Of a stretch of 36,781 nucleotides of DNA, positions 1-7,672 are shown piece by piece. This stretch comes from an uncultured Christensenella sp. GTDB lineage: Bacteria; Bacillota; Clostridia; Christensenellales; UBA1750. Location: contig CAOKIU010000017.1 of assembly GCA_948468595.1 (NCBI GenBank), forward strand, positions 1-36,781, in the 5' to 3' direction. The notes under the pieces were generated by a model. It saw only the letters and a list, made by a program, of their open reading frames with translations. It had not been told where the DNA came from and made no database searches. Positions within the stretch are counted from its first letter, which is position 1; the number at the start of each line of letters is the position of its first letter. Position numbers and translations under genes: made by a program.

Positions 1-2
1 AG

Positions 3-131
3 TGCACGCCCGACAAGTTCGAGTCCGTCTGGGCGGAGTTCACGGGCAAGCTGGCCGACCTGCCTCTGCGCGAGTACGAAGAGCTCGCCACGCAGATGAT
101 CAAGGACGGCGCCGACAACTACAAGAACTAA
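3..131 (+). CDS. C-terminal end of ABC transporter solute-binding protein (partial)
   Basis: Only the last 42 codons are present, ending in TAA at 129-131. The tail reads W-x-E-F then a run ending in ATQMIKDGADNYKN. This resembles the C-terminus of Gram-positive extracellular sugar-binding lipoproteins of the LplA type, which often end in a helix followed by Y-x-x-N. The two downstream genes are clear LplB- and LplC-type permeases, so the order binding protein-permease-permease is as expected. The family assignment rests mainly on that context, because no lipobox or core domain lies inside the window. There is no ATPase gene, which is normal for systems that share an MsmX-like ATPase (established for this family). 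Confidence 0.7.
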   Translation, partial: CTPDKFESVWAEFTGKLADLPLREYEELATQMIKDGADNYKN

Positions 132-158
132 TGGTTTGATCTTTCTGAAGCGGCTGTG

Positions 159-180
159 AGGGGCGCAGCGATGCGCCCCT
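159..180 (+). other. Intercistronic hairpin between binding-protein and permease genes
   Basis: A 9-bp perfect stem (AGGGGCGCA, loop GCGA, TGCGCCCCT) sits 28 bases after the stop of the binding-protein gene. No T-run follows, so it is not a standard terminator. Such stem-loops often protect the 3' end of abundant binding-protein mRNA relative to permease mRNA; that role is inferred here. Confidence 0.6.
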
Positions 181-308
181 TACCACTTTAGGGCCGGTGA
201 TGCGGGTTAGCAGCGATCAGCTTTTCCGTTCGGATTCTCCTTAACGGCTTCAGTTCGATTTAAACTATGAATAAGGAAAACCTAATCCAATGAAAAGGGG
301 GACTTTCC

Positions 309-1265
309 GTGAGCGTACATAGCAGTACGATTGTGAACAAGCCCAAAAAGGAGATCGGATTCTGGCGTCAGGTGTGGCGTCAGCGCCAACTGGTTGTGCT
401 GTCTCTGCCGGTGTTGGTGGTCATTATCTTTTCCTACGTTCCGCTGTGGGGCTGGCTCTTTGCCTTCTTTGATTACAAGCCCACAACAGGCCTGAACGTC
501 TTTGCCAACAAGTGGATTGGCCTTCAGAGCTTCCATGAGCTGTTCACCGACGCCTATTTCTGGCGCGGCCTGAAGAACTCGCTGGGCATCGGCGTGCTGA
601 AGATCATCTTCTCCTACGTCTTTTCCCTGCTGCTGGCCGTTATGATCAACGAAGTGCGCGTGACTTGGTTCAAGCGCATCGTGCAGACGGTTTCCTATCT
701 GCCGCACTTCGTCTCCTGGGTTGTGGCGGCGAACCTGGTCTTCGTTACCCTCTCCCCGGATAGCGGTATTGTCAACGAGCTGCTGCTCAAGCTGGGCATT
801 GTGGACAACCCCATCTCCTTCATGGGACAGCCCAACCTGTTCTGGCTCATCGTGGCCTTGACGGAGGTATGGAAGAACGCCGGTTACAGCGCCATTGTCT
901 ACTTGTCAGCCATGACCGCCATCGACCCCTCGCTCTACGAATCGGCGGATATTGACGGCGCGGGACGCTTCTCCAAGATTTGGAACATCACGCTGCCCTC
1001 GATCGCCCCGACCATCAAGACCCTGTTGGTGCTCTCCATCGGCCGCCTCCTGTCGGTCGGCTTTGAGCAGGTCTACGTGTTGAAGTCCGCTTCCACCACG
1101 GAAACCGCCAGCACGCTTGAGGTTTACATCTATGACTTTGCCATGAAGTACGGACAGTGGTCCAAGGGTTCGGCCATGTCCATCTTCAACTCCATCGTCT
1201 CCATCGTTCTGATTGTCGGCAGTAACCTGCTGGCCAAGCGTTTGGATGGCGAGGGCATCATGTAA
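309..1265 (+). CDS. Sugar ABC transporter permease, LplB type
   Basis: A 318-residue membrane permease of the binding-protein-dependent transport family. It has a hydrophobic first segment around residues 28-52 (LVVLSLPVLVVIIFSYVPLW) and about five further membrane spans. The cytoplasmic EAA loop that docks the ATPase is visible as YESADIDGAGRFSKIW near residues 210-225. The start is GTG at 309, preceded by AAAAGGGGGAC at 294-303. It lies 20 bases before the second permease. It presumably forms the heterodimeric channel with that protein and receives oligosaccharide from the upstream binding protein. The substrate cannot be read from sequence; LplB relatives handle complex or acidic oligosaccharides. 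Confidence 0.93.
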   Translation: MSVHSSTIVNKPKKEIGFWRQVWRQRQLVVLSLPVLVVIIFSYVPLWGWLFAFFDYKPTTGLNVFANKWIGLQSFHELFTDAYFWRGLKNSLGIGVLKIIFSYVFSLLLAVMINEVRVTWFKRIVQTVSYLPHFVSWVVAANLVFVTLSPDSGIVNELLLKLGIVDNPISFMGQPNLFWLIVALTEVWKNAGYSAIVYLSAMTAIDPSLYESADIDGAGRFSKIWNITLPSIAPTIKTLLVLSIGRLLSVGFEQVYVLKSASTTETASTLEVYIYDFAMKYGQWSKGSAMSIFNSIVSIVLIVGSNLLAKRLDGEGIM

Positions 1266-1285
1266 GAAGAGAGGAGTTGAATGTC

Positions 1286-2233
1286 ATGACTGCAAAAACC
1301 GCTGTGCCGAGCAAGCAGAAGCTGGGCCTGTTCTCCACCAAGACGGAAAACCTCATCTTTGACACTGTCAATGTCATTCTGCTAATCGGCGTGTGCATCA
1401 TCACGCTGTACCCCTTCCTCAACACCCTGGCGATCTCCCTGAACGATTCTACCGATGCGGTCTATGGCGGCATTTACCTGTGGCCGCGCGTGTTCTCCAC
1501 CAAGAGCTATGAGACCATCCTGCTCAAGAGCTCCGACGTTCCCCATGCGGCGATGATCTCCGCCCTGCGCGCCGTCATCGGCACGCTGGTCAGCATTCCG
1601 CTGTCCATGATGCTCGCCTTTGTCATGAGCCGCAAGGACTTTGTGCTCCGCTCCACGGTGACCAAGCTGGTGCTCTTCACCATGTATGTCAGCGGCGGTC
1701 TTATCCCCACCTTCCTGACCTACCGCGCTTACGGCCTGATGAACAATTTCTTGGTCTACGTGCTGCCTACCGCGATTTCCGCCTTCAACGTGCTGGTCAT
1801 GCGCTCCTTCGTCGACGGCCTGCCCTATGAGTTGATTGAGTCGGCCAAGATCGACGGCGCGAGCGAGTACCGCATCCTGTTTGGCATCATCTTCCCGCTG
1901 TCCATGCCGGTTATTGCCACCATCGGCCTGTTCGTTTGCGTGGGACAGTGGAACCAGTGGTTTGATACCATGCTCTACTGCTCCTCCAAGAAGAACCTGC
2001 TCACCTTGCAGTACAAGCTCAAGCAGATCCTGGATACCGCAAGCTCCATGACGGGCGACTCGGTCATGGCGGATGCCGCCGCTTCCTCCGCTTCGGAGGG
2101 CTCCGGCCGCGTCACCACCCAGACCATCCGTGCCGCGATGACGGTTGTCTCCGTCGTTCCGATTGCCTGCGTCTATCCCTTCTTGCAGAAGTACTTTGTC
2201 AAGGGCATGACGCTGGGCGCTGTCAAGGGTTAA
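1286..2233 (+). CDS. Carbohydrate ABC transporter permease, LplC type
   Basis: The second permease of the transporter, 315 residues from ATG 1286. A TTG at 1277 is in frame but directly abuts the GAGGAG ribosome site at 1271-1276. ATG 1286 gives a normal 9-base spacing and is preferred. The protein has a first membrane segment near residues 30-50 (VILLIGVCIITLYPFLNTLA), several further spans, and the EAA loop IESAKIDGASEYRILF in the second half. It ends with the F-V-K-G-x-x-x-G-x-V-K-G signature typical of LplC/YtcP/CUT1-family permeases. It is co-transcribed with the gene before it, and no terminator is visible until the hairpin element at 2252. Confidence 0.93.
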   Translation: MTAKTAVPSKQKLGLFSTKTENLIFDTVNVILLIGVCIITLYPFLNTLAISLNDSTDAVYGGIYLWPRVFSTKSYETILLKSSDVPHAAMISALRAVIGTLVSIPLSMMLAFVMSRKDFVLRSTVTKLVLFTMYVSGGLIPTFLTYRAYGLMNNFLVYVLPTAISAFNVLVMRSFVDGLPYELIESAKIDGASEYRILFGIIFPLSMPVIATIGLFVCVGQWNQWFDTMLYCSSKKNLLTLQYKLKQILDTASSMTGDSVMADAAASSASEGSGRVTTQTIRAAMTVVSVVPIACVYPFLQKYFVKGMTLGAVKG

Positions 2234-2251
2234 AGTTCGTCCTGTACAATT

Positions 2252-2308
2252 GAGAATGTATAATGTACAATGGAAGCGCGTGCGCGACATTGTGCGTTAT
2301 ACATTTTC
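2252..2308 (+). repeat. Long imperfect inverted repeat (hairpin element)
   Basis: The arms at 2252-2272 and 2288-2308 pair over about 21 bases as RNA, with only G-U wobbles and no mismatch in the central 18 bp. The left core begins AATGTATAATGTACAATG and the right core is CATTGTGCGTTATACATT. The loop (2273-2287) is GC-rich, while the arms are AT-rich and unlike the surrounding GC-rich coding DNA. TTCTTTTTA follows about 8 bases later, so weak termination is possible. It may instead be a small MITE-like or mRNA-processing element between the permease and DUF4340 genes. Confidence 0.6.
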
Positions 2309-2335
2309 TGTATATTCTTTTTATGTGGAGGACTT

Positions 2336-3757
2336 ATGAACAAAGATGGCGAGAAGATCACTCTGCAATCCTCGCAGGATCTCAAAAAGCCCGTGCGGCG
2401 GCGCGACCCCAAGAAGGGGCGCCTGCTGCTGATCGCCCTGTGCGGCGCCGTGCTGCTGGCGGCGCTGGGACTTGGCGTGGACCGCATCGCCAAGGCGATT
2501 CAAAAGAACATTGAGCTCAATACAGACCACACCATCCGCCTGACGGATACGACGGTGGATCAGGTGCGCAGCATTGAGATCCATGGCAAGACCGCCGTGA
2601 CCATCACCCGCAGGGGGGATACCTATTCTGTGCGCGAGCTGAACGCGGAGGTCACTTCGCAGTCCGCGTGCGAGGCCGCGTTCTCCAACGCCGCGACGCT
2701 GTTGGCCGAAGGGGTTGCGGCGGAAGGCGTCACCGATTTTGCGGATTTCGGCCTGGACGACCCCCTGTCCACGGTGCGCATCACCTTTGCGGATACGACC
2801 CTGGATTTGGAGATCGGCAGCCTTGCCCCCGCCTCCCAGCATTACTACGTGCGGGTGGATGGCGGCGATACGGTGTACCTGATGAGAAAGCTCATTGTGG
2901 ACATGTATTCCGCGGGAATCTCCGCCTACCGCGATATATCCGGCTTTGCCGTCGATGCCTCCGGGCTTGCGCGGTTCACCCTGGAGACGAACGGCGAACT
3001 CTTTTCCATGCAGCATTTTGACAAGACCGGTGGGTCGGTCTTCACCCCCTGGCATATCGACCAGCCCGCCGCCGCCAATACCAACGGCGAGAAGGCGGAA
3101 GCGATTGTCGCCGGATTGGAGGGCATCTCCCTGTCCTCCTTTGTCAAGACCGCCAGGGACAAGGCGGAATTCGGCTTGGACGCCCCGTGGCGCAGGCTGG
3201 AGCTGGCCTACGCGGACGGCGACACCTTCGCCATGGAGCTGGGCGCGCAGGACAGCGCCGGGAATTACTACGCTTGCTTTGACGGCTCCAACGACGTGTA
3301 CTTGGTTTCCCAGGAATCCGTCTCCTTTCTGGACGGCGTGTCGCTGGAAAAGCTGATCAGCGAGTTTGCAAACATCGTGGCCCTGGGCAGCGTGGACGGC
3401 CTGACCGTCGAGATGGACGGCCGGAGCGCGGCGTTTACCATCGACCGCTCGGGGGAAGAGCCGGCGTATTTCCTGGGAGAGAAGCCCGTTGACGCCGCCG
3501 CCTTTAAGGAGGCGTTCCAGGCCGTCAACATCATTCCCATCAACGGCTTCGCCGCTGAGGCGGACGCGGAGGGCGCCCAGGCCGCGCTCCGGCTCACCTA
3601 TGCGTTCAACAACGGGGAGGAGCCCTATACCGTCTCCTACCTGGATCACAGCATCAACAACTACGCGCTGAGCAAGAACGGCAGCGTGTCCGTCACCGTC
3701 TCCAAGGAGGACTGCGCCGCCATGATGGCGCTGTGGCGCGCGCTGATAAACCCCTGA
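2336..3757 (+). CDS. Membrane-anchored DUF4340 domain protein
   Basis: A 473-residue protein from ATG 2336, preceded by GGAGGA at 2327-2332. The frame is open further upstream but that part crosses the hairpin element, so the extension is rejected. After a basic N-terminal tail comes one membrane segment (about residues 28-48, LLLIALCGAVLLAALGLGV); the rest is predicted outside. Two DUF4340 units are visible, each with a D/E-F-G-L-D-x-P motif: FGLDDPLSTVRITF near residue 137 and FGLDAPWRRLELAY near 279. Each is followed by an L-x-[IL]-G strand and a V-Y-L strand. DUF4340 proteins often accompany GldF/GldG-type ABC exporters in other phyla, but no such genes are adjacent. Function is unknown, and co-expression with the sugar transporter is possible. 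Confidence 0.8.
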   Translation: MNKDGEKITLQSSQDLKKPVRRRDPKKGRLLLIALCGAVLLAALGLGVDRIAKAIQKNIELNTDHTIRLTDTTVDQVRSIEIHGKTAVTITRRGDTYSVRELNAEVTSQSACEAAFSNAATLLAEGVAAEGVTDFADFGLDDPLSTVRITFADTTLDLEIGSLAPASQHYYVRVDGGDTVYLMRKLIVDMYSAGISAYRDISGFAVDASGLARFTLETNGELFSMQHFDKTGGSVFTPWHIDQPAAANTNGEKAEAIVAGLEGISLSSFVKTARDKAEFGLDAPWRRLELAYADGDTFAMELGAQDSAGNYYACFDGSNDVYLVSQESVSFLDGVSLEKLISEFANIVALGSVDGLTVEMDGRSAAFTIDRSGEEPAYFLGEKPVDAAAFKEAFQAVNIIPINGFAAEADAEGAQAALRLTYAFNNGEEPYTVSYLDHSINNYALSKNGSVSVTVSKEDCAAMMALWRALINP

Positions 3758-3762
3758 GGCGC

Positions 3763-3805
3763 GTGCGCAACCCCCCGGGCATTTTCCGCCTGGGGGGTTG
3801 CGCGC
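3763..3805. terminator. Bidirectional terminator between convergent genes
   Basis: A 12-bp perfect stem (GCGCAACCCCCC at 3765-3776 with GGGGGGTTGCGC at 3792-3803) extends inward by GGC/GCC around an ATTTTCC loop. It fills the whole gap between the DUF4340 stop and the LysR stop. T-runs are weak on both sides, so its strength is uncertain. Confidence 0.7.
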
Positions 3806-4693
3806 TCATGGCGCGGCGCCCGCCTGGCGCAGGCACAGCGCGATGAAATCGGCGGCCGCGCGGGTGAGGTACTTGTTTTTGTGCCAGACGATGTGGTTTT
3901 TGCGCTCCAGCGCCTCGCCCTCCAGGGCGCGCGTACACACCGCGCCGCGCGCGATATCCTGCTGCACGAGCATGCGCGGCAGCAGGGAGATCCCCAGCCC
4001 CTTGCGCACCGCCGTGACCAACGCCTGCGTGCTGACGCTCTCCCAGGCGGGATGCACCTGTAGGCCGTGCACGGCGAAGACGCTGTCCAGGAACGCGCGC
4101 CCCGCGCTTCCCTTTTCGCGTAGGAGAAGGTCGTACTCCGCCACGTCCTCCAGCCGTACCGTCTCCTTGTCAAGAAGCGGGTGGCCCGGCGGCACGATGA
4201 GCACCATCCGGTCAGCGGACAAGGGCTGCGCCAGGAGGGAGGGGTCCGCGTCGCCGCCCTCAATCAGCGCCAGATCCATCTCGTTGTTGAGCAGCGCCTG
4301 CTTCAGGCTTTCAGCGTTCGCAATCGTCACCTGCGTTTTGATCCCCGGATGACTGGCGCGAAAGCGCAGTACGAGGTCCGGCAGCAGAAAGTTGCCCGGC
4401 GTCACGCTGGCGCCGATGCGCAGCACGCCCAGCGCGTCCCAGTTGCGCAAGCTCTGCTCCATGCGGTCAAACAGGTCCACGATGTGCAGCGCCTGAGCGT
4501 AAAGCTCCTTGCCCGCCTCCGTCACCATCAGGCGGCGTCCGATGCGGTCGAACAGGCACACGCCATAGTAGCCCTCGATTTCCTGAATGGCGCGCGTCAC
4601 CGCGGGTTGGGTCATGTGCAGGCGCTGGGCGGCGCGCGTGACGCTGCCGCAGCGATAGACCTCCAGGAAGATTTTCATGTGCCGAACCGTCAT
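3806..4693 (-). CDS. LysR-family transcriptional regulator
   Basis: A 295-residue LysR regulator. The N-terminal winged helix (residues 1-60) contains FLEVYRCGSVTRAAQRLHMT-QPAVTRAIQEIE and the typical LFDRIGRRLMVTEAG wing. The effector-binding domain follows, with the RIGASVTPGNFLLP entry strand near residues 93-106 and the GLGISLLPR segment near 231-239. The start chosen is ATG at 4693, 8 bases after GGAGG; an in-frame GTG at 4699 is too close to that site. The gene is divergent from the chromate-transporter pair across about 100 AT-rich bases, the usual layout for a LysR protein controlling its neighbour. The inducer is unknown. Confidence 0.93.
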   Translation of the reverse strand: MTVRHMKIFLEVYRCGSVTRAAQRLHMTQPAVTRAIQEIEGYYGVCLFDRIGRRLMVTEAGKELYAQALHIVDLFDRMEQSLRNWDALGVLRIGASVTPGNFLLPDLVLRFRASHPGIKTQVTIANAESLKQALLNNEMDLALIEGGDADPSLLAQPLSADRMVLIVPPGHPLLDKETVRLEDVAEYDLLLREKGSAGRAFLDSVFAVHGLQVHPAWESVSTQALVTAVRKGLGISLLPRMLVQQDIARGAVCTRALEGEALERKNHIVWHKNKYLTRAAADFIALCLRQAGAAP

Positions 4694-4699
4694 GCGCAC

Positions 4700-4790
4700 G
4701 GCCTCCGTTCATAACGATAAAGGTATAATTCTCATAATATAATAGCATTTGCCACATGAAACCACAAGGCGTATGATAAGGAGAGAGGGA
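4700..4790. promoter_or_regulatory. Divergent LysR/chromate transporter control region
   Basis: This AT-rich stretch in GC-rich surroundings holds two TATAAT hexamers on the plus strand (4724-4729 and 4738-4743) and complementary AT boxes for the minus strand. No good -35 hexamer is spaced from them, which fits an activator-dependent promoter. I cannot fix an exact T-N11-A LysR box. Confidence 0.45.
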
Positions 4791-4794
4791 GGTT

Positions 4795-5394
4795 GTGGCT
4801 TTGGGAATGGATAAGACCGGGGCGGCGCGGGGGCGCACCCTGTGGCAGTTGTTTTTGAGCACGCTCTACATCAGCGCGTTCACCTTTGGCGGCGGGTTTG
4901 TCATCGTCACGTTTATGAAGCGCAAATTTGTGGACGAGCTTCACTGGATCGACGAAAAGGAGATGCTGGACTTGACGGCGCTGGCGCAGTCCGCGCCCGG
5001 AGCCATTGCCGTCAATGCCTCGATTCTGGTGGGCTGGCGCGTGGGCGGGCTGGCGGGCATGGCGGTGGCCGTGCTGGGAACCATTCTGCCGCCCATGGCG
5101 ATTCTGACGGTGATCTCGTTCTTCTACGCGGCCTTTGCCGCCAACCGCTACGTTGCCCTGGCGCTGCGCGGCATGCAAGCGGGCGTGGCGGCAGTGATAC
5201 TGGACGTGGTGTTCTCCCTGGGGGAAAAGGTGGTCAAGGAGCGCAGCGCGCTCTCCATGGCCTTGATGCTGGCGGCGTTTGCGGCCACGTTCTTCTTTAA
5301 GGTCAATGTGATCTACATCATCCTGACAGCGGCGCTGATCGGCGTGGGAAAGATTCTTTACCTGCGCCGCGGCACAAAGGGGGATAGAACATGA
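4795..5394 (+). CDS. Chromate transporter (ChrA half), first subunit
   Basis: A 199-residue single-domain chromate ion transporter (CHR family). FTFGGGFVIVTFMKRKFV near residues 24-41 is the family's F-G-G-G signature, and LTALAQSAPGAIAVNAS near 60-76 is the conserved P-G-x-x-x-x-N motif. About five or six membrane segments follow. The start is uncertain: GTG 4795 lies very close to the GAGGGAGG ribosome site (4785-4792), whereas in-frame TTG 4801 has better spacing and ATG 4807 is also possible. It overlaps the next gene by ATGA, so the two half-size proteins are probably made in equal amounts and assemble as a heterodimer. The real substrate may be an anion other than chromate. Confidence 0.9.
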   Translation: MALGMDKTGAARGRTLWQLFLSTLYISAFTFGGGFVIVTFMKRKFVDELHWIDEKEMLDLTALAQSAPGAIAVNASILVGWRVGGLAGMAVAVLGTILPPMAILTVISFFYAAFAANRYVALALRGMQAGVAAVILDVVFSLGEKVVKERSALSMALMLAAFAATFFFKVNVIYIILTAALIGVGKILYLRRGTKGDRT

Positions 5395-5951
5395 TCCTGT
5401 TGCAGTTGTTCTTTAGCTTTGTGCAGGTGGGCTTGTTCAGCATCGGCGGCGGTTACGCGGCCATGCCGTTGATCCAGGCTCAGGTTGTGGACGCCTACCA
5501 GTGGCTCACGATGGGGGAGTTTACCGACCTGATCACCATTGCGGAAATGACGCCCGGCCCCATCGCAATCAACGCCGCCACCTTTGTGGGCATACGGGTG
5601 GCGGGGCTGGGCGGCGCGGTGGTCGCCACGCTGGGCTGCATCGCGCCCTCGTTGATCCTGGTTTCGGTGCTGGCAAAGCTGTACTACAAGTTCAAGGGCT
5701 CCAGGGGCTTGGAGAGCGTGCTGGGCTGCCTAAGGCCGGCAGTCGTGGCGCTGATTGCGGCGGCCGGGATCAACATCCTGATCAACGTGCTCTTTGGGGA
5801 GCGCGGCATCTCGCTCGCCGCTGTGGACTGGGTGGGCGCGTGCCTGTTTGCGGCAGCCTTTTTTGCACTTCGTAAGTTTCGATGCAATCCCATTTTGGTC
5901 ATGAGCCTGTGCGGTGCGGCCGGCCTGTGCGCAAACCTGCTCATCGGCTAG
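5391..5951 (+). CDS. Chromate transporter (ChrA half), second subunit
   Basis: The second half-size CHR protein, 186 residues. It has GLFSIGGGYAAMPLIQAQVV near residues 13-32 and EMTPGPIAINAATFVGIRVAG near 53-73, the same two signatures as its partner. At least four hydrophobic segments follow, the last at the extreme C-terminus. Its ATG overlaps the TGA of the upstream subunit by four bases (ATGA at 5391-5394), indicating translational coupling. Paired short ChrA proteins are common in Firmicutes, unlike the fused about 400-residue form of Pseudomonas. Regulation is likely by the divergent LysR protein. Confidence 0.92.
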   Translation: MILLQLFFSFVQVGLFSIGGGYAAMPLIQAQVVDAYQWLTMGEFTDLITIAEMTPGPIAINAATFVGIRVAGLGGAVVATLGCIAPSLILVSVLAKLYYKFKGSRGLESVLGCLRPAVVALIAAAGINILINVLFGERGISLAAVDWVGACLFAAAFFALRKFRCNPILVMSLCGAAGLCANLLIG

Positions 5952-6003
5952 AACGCGCAAAAGGGAAGAGGCCGGCGGCAGCGGAGCTGCGGAGGGGAAA
6001 GCA

Positions 6004-6384
6004 ATGAATCGCAGAGAGTTGGAGCAGTTTATTTTACGGCATTACCACGTTGAGCCTGACCGCCCTTGGGTTCAGTCACCGAATCATGAGGTGTTTCGCC
6101 ATGGCGGCAATCGAAAATGGTTCGCGCTGATCATGGATGTTTCCGGAGAGAAGCTCGGATTGCGGGGAAGGGATCATCTGGACGTGGTGAACCTAAAATG
6201 CGACCCGATGCTGATCGGCTCCTTGATGGGCGAGCCCGGTTTTTTTCCCGCGTATCATATGAACAAGGCCAGCTGGATTACGGCCGCCCTGGATGGCAGC
6301 GCGGCGGAGGACGAGATCAAAATGCTGCTGGAGATGAGCTTTGCCGCGACCGCGCCGAAGATGCCGAGGAAGAAACGGGGATAA
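6004..6384 (+). CDS. MmcQ/YjbR family protein
   Basis: A 126-residue protein of the YjbR/MmcQ family (a CyaY-like or 'double wing' fold by literature). It starts at ATG 6004 after GGAGGGG at 5991-5997. Visible family features are an N-terminal helix (NRRELEQFILRHYHVEP), the strand pair V-F-R-H-G-G-N-R-K-W-F-A-L-I, the V-V-N-L-K-C-D-P segment and the late Y-H-M-N-K-A-S-W-I-T motif. The last residues are basic (PRKKRG). It lies 52 bases after the transporter pair on the same strand and ends at a strong hairpin, so it is probably the last gene of that unit. The family's biochemical role is not established. Confidence 0.88.
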   Translation: MNRRELEQFILRHYHVEPDRPWVQSPNHEVFRHGGNRKWFALIMDVSGEKLGLRGRDHLDVVNLKCDPMLIGSLMGEPGFFPAYHMNKASWITAALDGSAAEDEIKMLLEMSFAATAPKMPRKKRG

Positions 6385-6390
6385 TGGCAA

Positions 6391-6423
6391 GGGCAGGGCG
6401 AACCGTTGCGGTTCGCCCTGCCC
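6391..6423. terminator. Bidirectional terminator
   Basis: A 14-bp perfect stem (GGGCAGGGCGAACC, loop GTTGC, GGTTCGCCCTGCCC) lies between convergent genes. It is followed only by GTTT on the plus strand, so it may act through stem strength. Confidence 0.75.
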
Positions 6424-6449
6424 GTTTAGCCATACTATGAACTTGTTGT

Positions 6450-7496
6450 TCAGTTCTTTCCAACATAGATGATGTCGCTGAGGGAGCGCTCCTTGTTGGC
6501 CGTGCCGCAGGGAGTGGAGATGACGTTGCCATTGAAGTACATGCAGCTGGTCATGCCGCCGTCCAGGTTGTAGGCGCTTTCGCACCCAAGGTCCAGCATG
6601 TACTGCGCCAGCTCCGCAATGGTCATGCCCTCGCTGTAGCCGGAGAGGCGGCCGTCCACCACGACCGCGACGATGCTGCCATCCGGGCGCTGGCCCAGGG
6701 CGGTGCGGGGATTCTTCCCCTTGACATCGGTGGCAAAGGTCTCCGGCATTGCGCCGTCGCGGACCAGGATGGGCCCGAAGGACCATGTATCGGTAAGGCC
6801 CTGCGCCAGCAGCGCCTCGGCATCCATCTCCTGCTCGTGCATCACGCGCAGCGCGCCATCCGCAAACAGGCAGAGCGCCTCGCGCGCGGGCTTGTCCCGG
6901 TAGAGCACGCCTTCGCGCACGATGACGCCATCCTTGCGATAGCCGCAGTAATCGCCGTTGATGGCGAACACCGCGTCCACCGAGGCAGCGATCTCCCGCG
7001 TGCGCGCGCGGACGTTCTGGCCAAAGGAGCCCTCGGCAAAGGCGGTGCGCAGCGCGGGCGCATCGCCCTTGCGCGCGATGACGGCGACCGTGGCCACCAC
7101 GTTTTTGAGCGGCTGCTCGCGCGCGATGTCGATGCGCACCTTCTCATCCTCGTACACCCACTTGCCGGCCTCGCTGTCCTCGGTGAGGATGGTTTTAAAG
7201 GGCGTGGGCGAAGGCGAGGGCGTGGGCGTGCTGGTGGGCGAGGCGGTTGGCGTGTCGGCGGGCGTGGGCGACAGCTCGCAAGAGGGCAGGGGCGCGGACT
7301 GCGGCGCGCCGCCCGGGGCGTTGGCGGAGCCCTGCGCGGGCTTGGCCTTGACCACGTCGCTCATGACCATGTACTTCAGCCCAAAGGTGCAAAAGGCCGC
7401 CACCATTGCCGCGCCAAGGAGCGCGGAAGCGACCTGTTGCCAGGGAAGGTTCCTCTTTTTTCTCTTGCCGGAAGGCGTATAGCGCGTTTGCAGCAT
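6450..7496 (-). CDS. Membrane-anchored phosphodiester glycosidase (NAGPA/DUF2233) family protein
   Basis: A 348-residue protein starting at ATG 7496. A basic N-terminus (GKRKKRNLPW) precedes one membrane segment near residues 22-45. A proline/serine/threonine-rich linker of alternating P-T-P-S-P units follows (about residues 62-100), and then the catalytic-type domain. Family landmarks are AINGDYCGYR near 178-187, NPRTALGQRPDGSIVAVVVDG near 264-284, and YNLDGGMTSCMYFNG near 313-327. NAGPA-family enzymes cleave sugar-phosphodiester bonds, and in Firmicutes such extracellular proteins are linked to wall polymers or exopolysaccharide. The substrate here is unknown. The gene stands alone with its own promoter. 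Confidence 0.9.
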   Translation of the reverse strand: MLQTRYTPSGKRKKRNLPWQQVASALLGAAMVAAFCTFGLKYMVMSDVVKAKPAQGSANAPGGAPQSAPLPSCELSPTPADTPTASPTSTPTPSPSPTPFKTILTEDSEAGKWVYEDEKVRIDIAREQPLKNVVATVAVIARKGDAPALRTAFAEGSFGQNVRARTREIAASVDAVFAINGDYCGYRKDGVIVREGVLYRDKPAREALCLFADGALRVMHEQEMDAEALLAQGLTDTWSFGPILVRDGAMPETFATDVKGKNPRTALGQRPDGSIVAVVVDGRLSGYSEGMTIAELAQYMLDLGCESAYNLDGGMTSCMYFNGNVISTPCGTANKERSLSDIIYVGKN

Positions 7497-7532
7497 GCAG
7501 CTTCACTTTCCCAATCTAACAATTCTTTTCCA

Positions 7533-7561
7533 ATGATAGCATAAAATGTCCCATTTTGGAA
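7533..7561 (-). promoter_or_regulatory. Promoter of the phosphodiester glycosidase gene
   Basis: Read on the minus strand: TTCCAA (7561-7556), a 17-base spacer, then TATCAT (7538-7533) preceded by TGC. This is an extended -10 promoter with a poor -35, 37 bases upstream of the ATG. Confidence 0.5.
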
Positions 7562-7637
7562 GCGCATCCCCTGTTGCCAATTTGTTACAATTTGGCCGTC
7601 CATAAGGGGCGAGGACTGTTAAAATTTCGGCCGTCCC

Positions 7638-7666
7638 TTGACTTTATGCGCGGAATGATCTACTCT
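7638..7666 (+). promoter_or_regulatory. Promoter of the glyQS T-box transcript
   Basis: TTGACT (7638-7643), a 17-base spacer and TACTCT (7661-7666) form a good vegetative promoter. The transcript would start near 7673, just ahead of the T-box leader. Confidence 0.75.
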
Positions 7667-7672
7667 ATGACT

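Noticed and set aside
2270..2335. N-terminal extension of the DUF4340 gene
   Set aside because: The in-frame upstream start lies inside the hairpin element. GGAGGA directly precedes ATG 2336.
7200..7275. Tandem-like GGCGTGGGCG repeats, considered as CRISPR or a variable repeat
   Set aside because: Units are short and irregular, and they encode the Pro/Ser/Thr linker of the glycosidase. There is no repeat-spacer structure.
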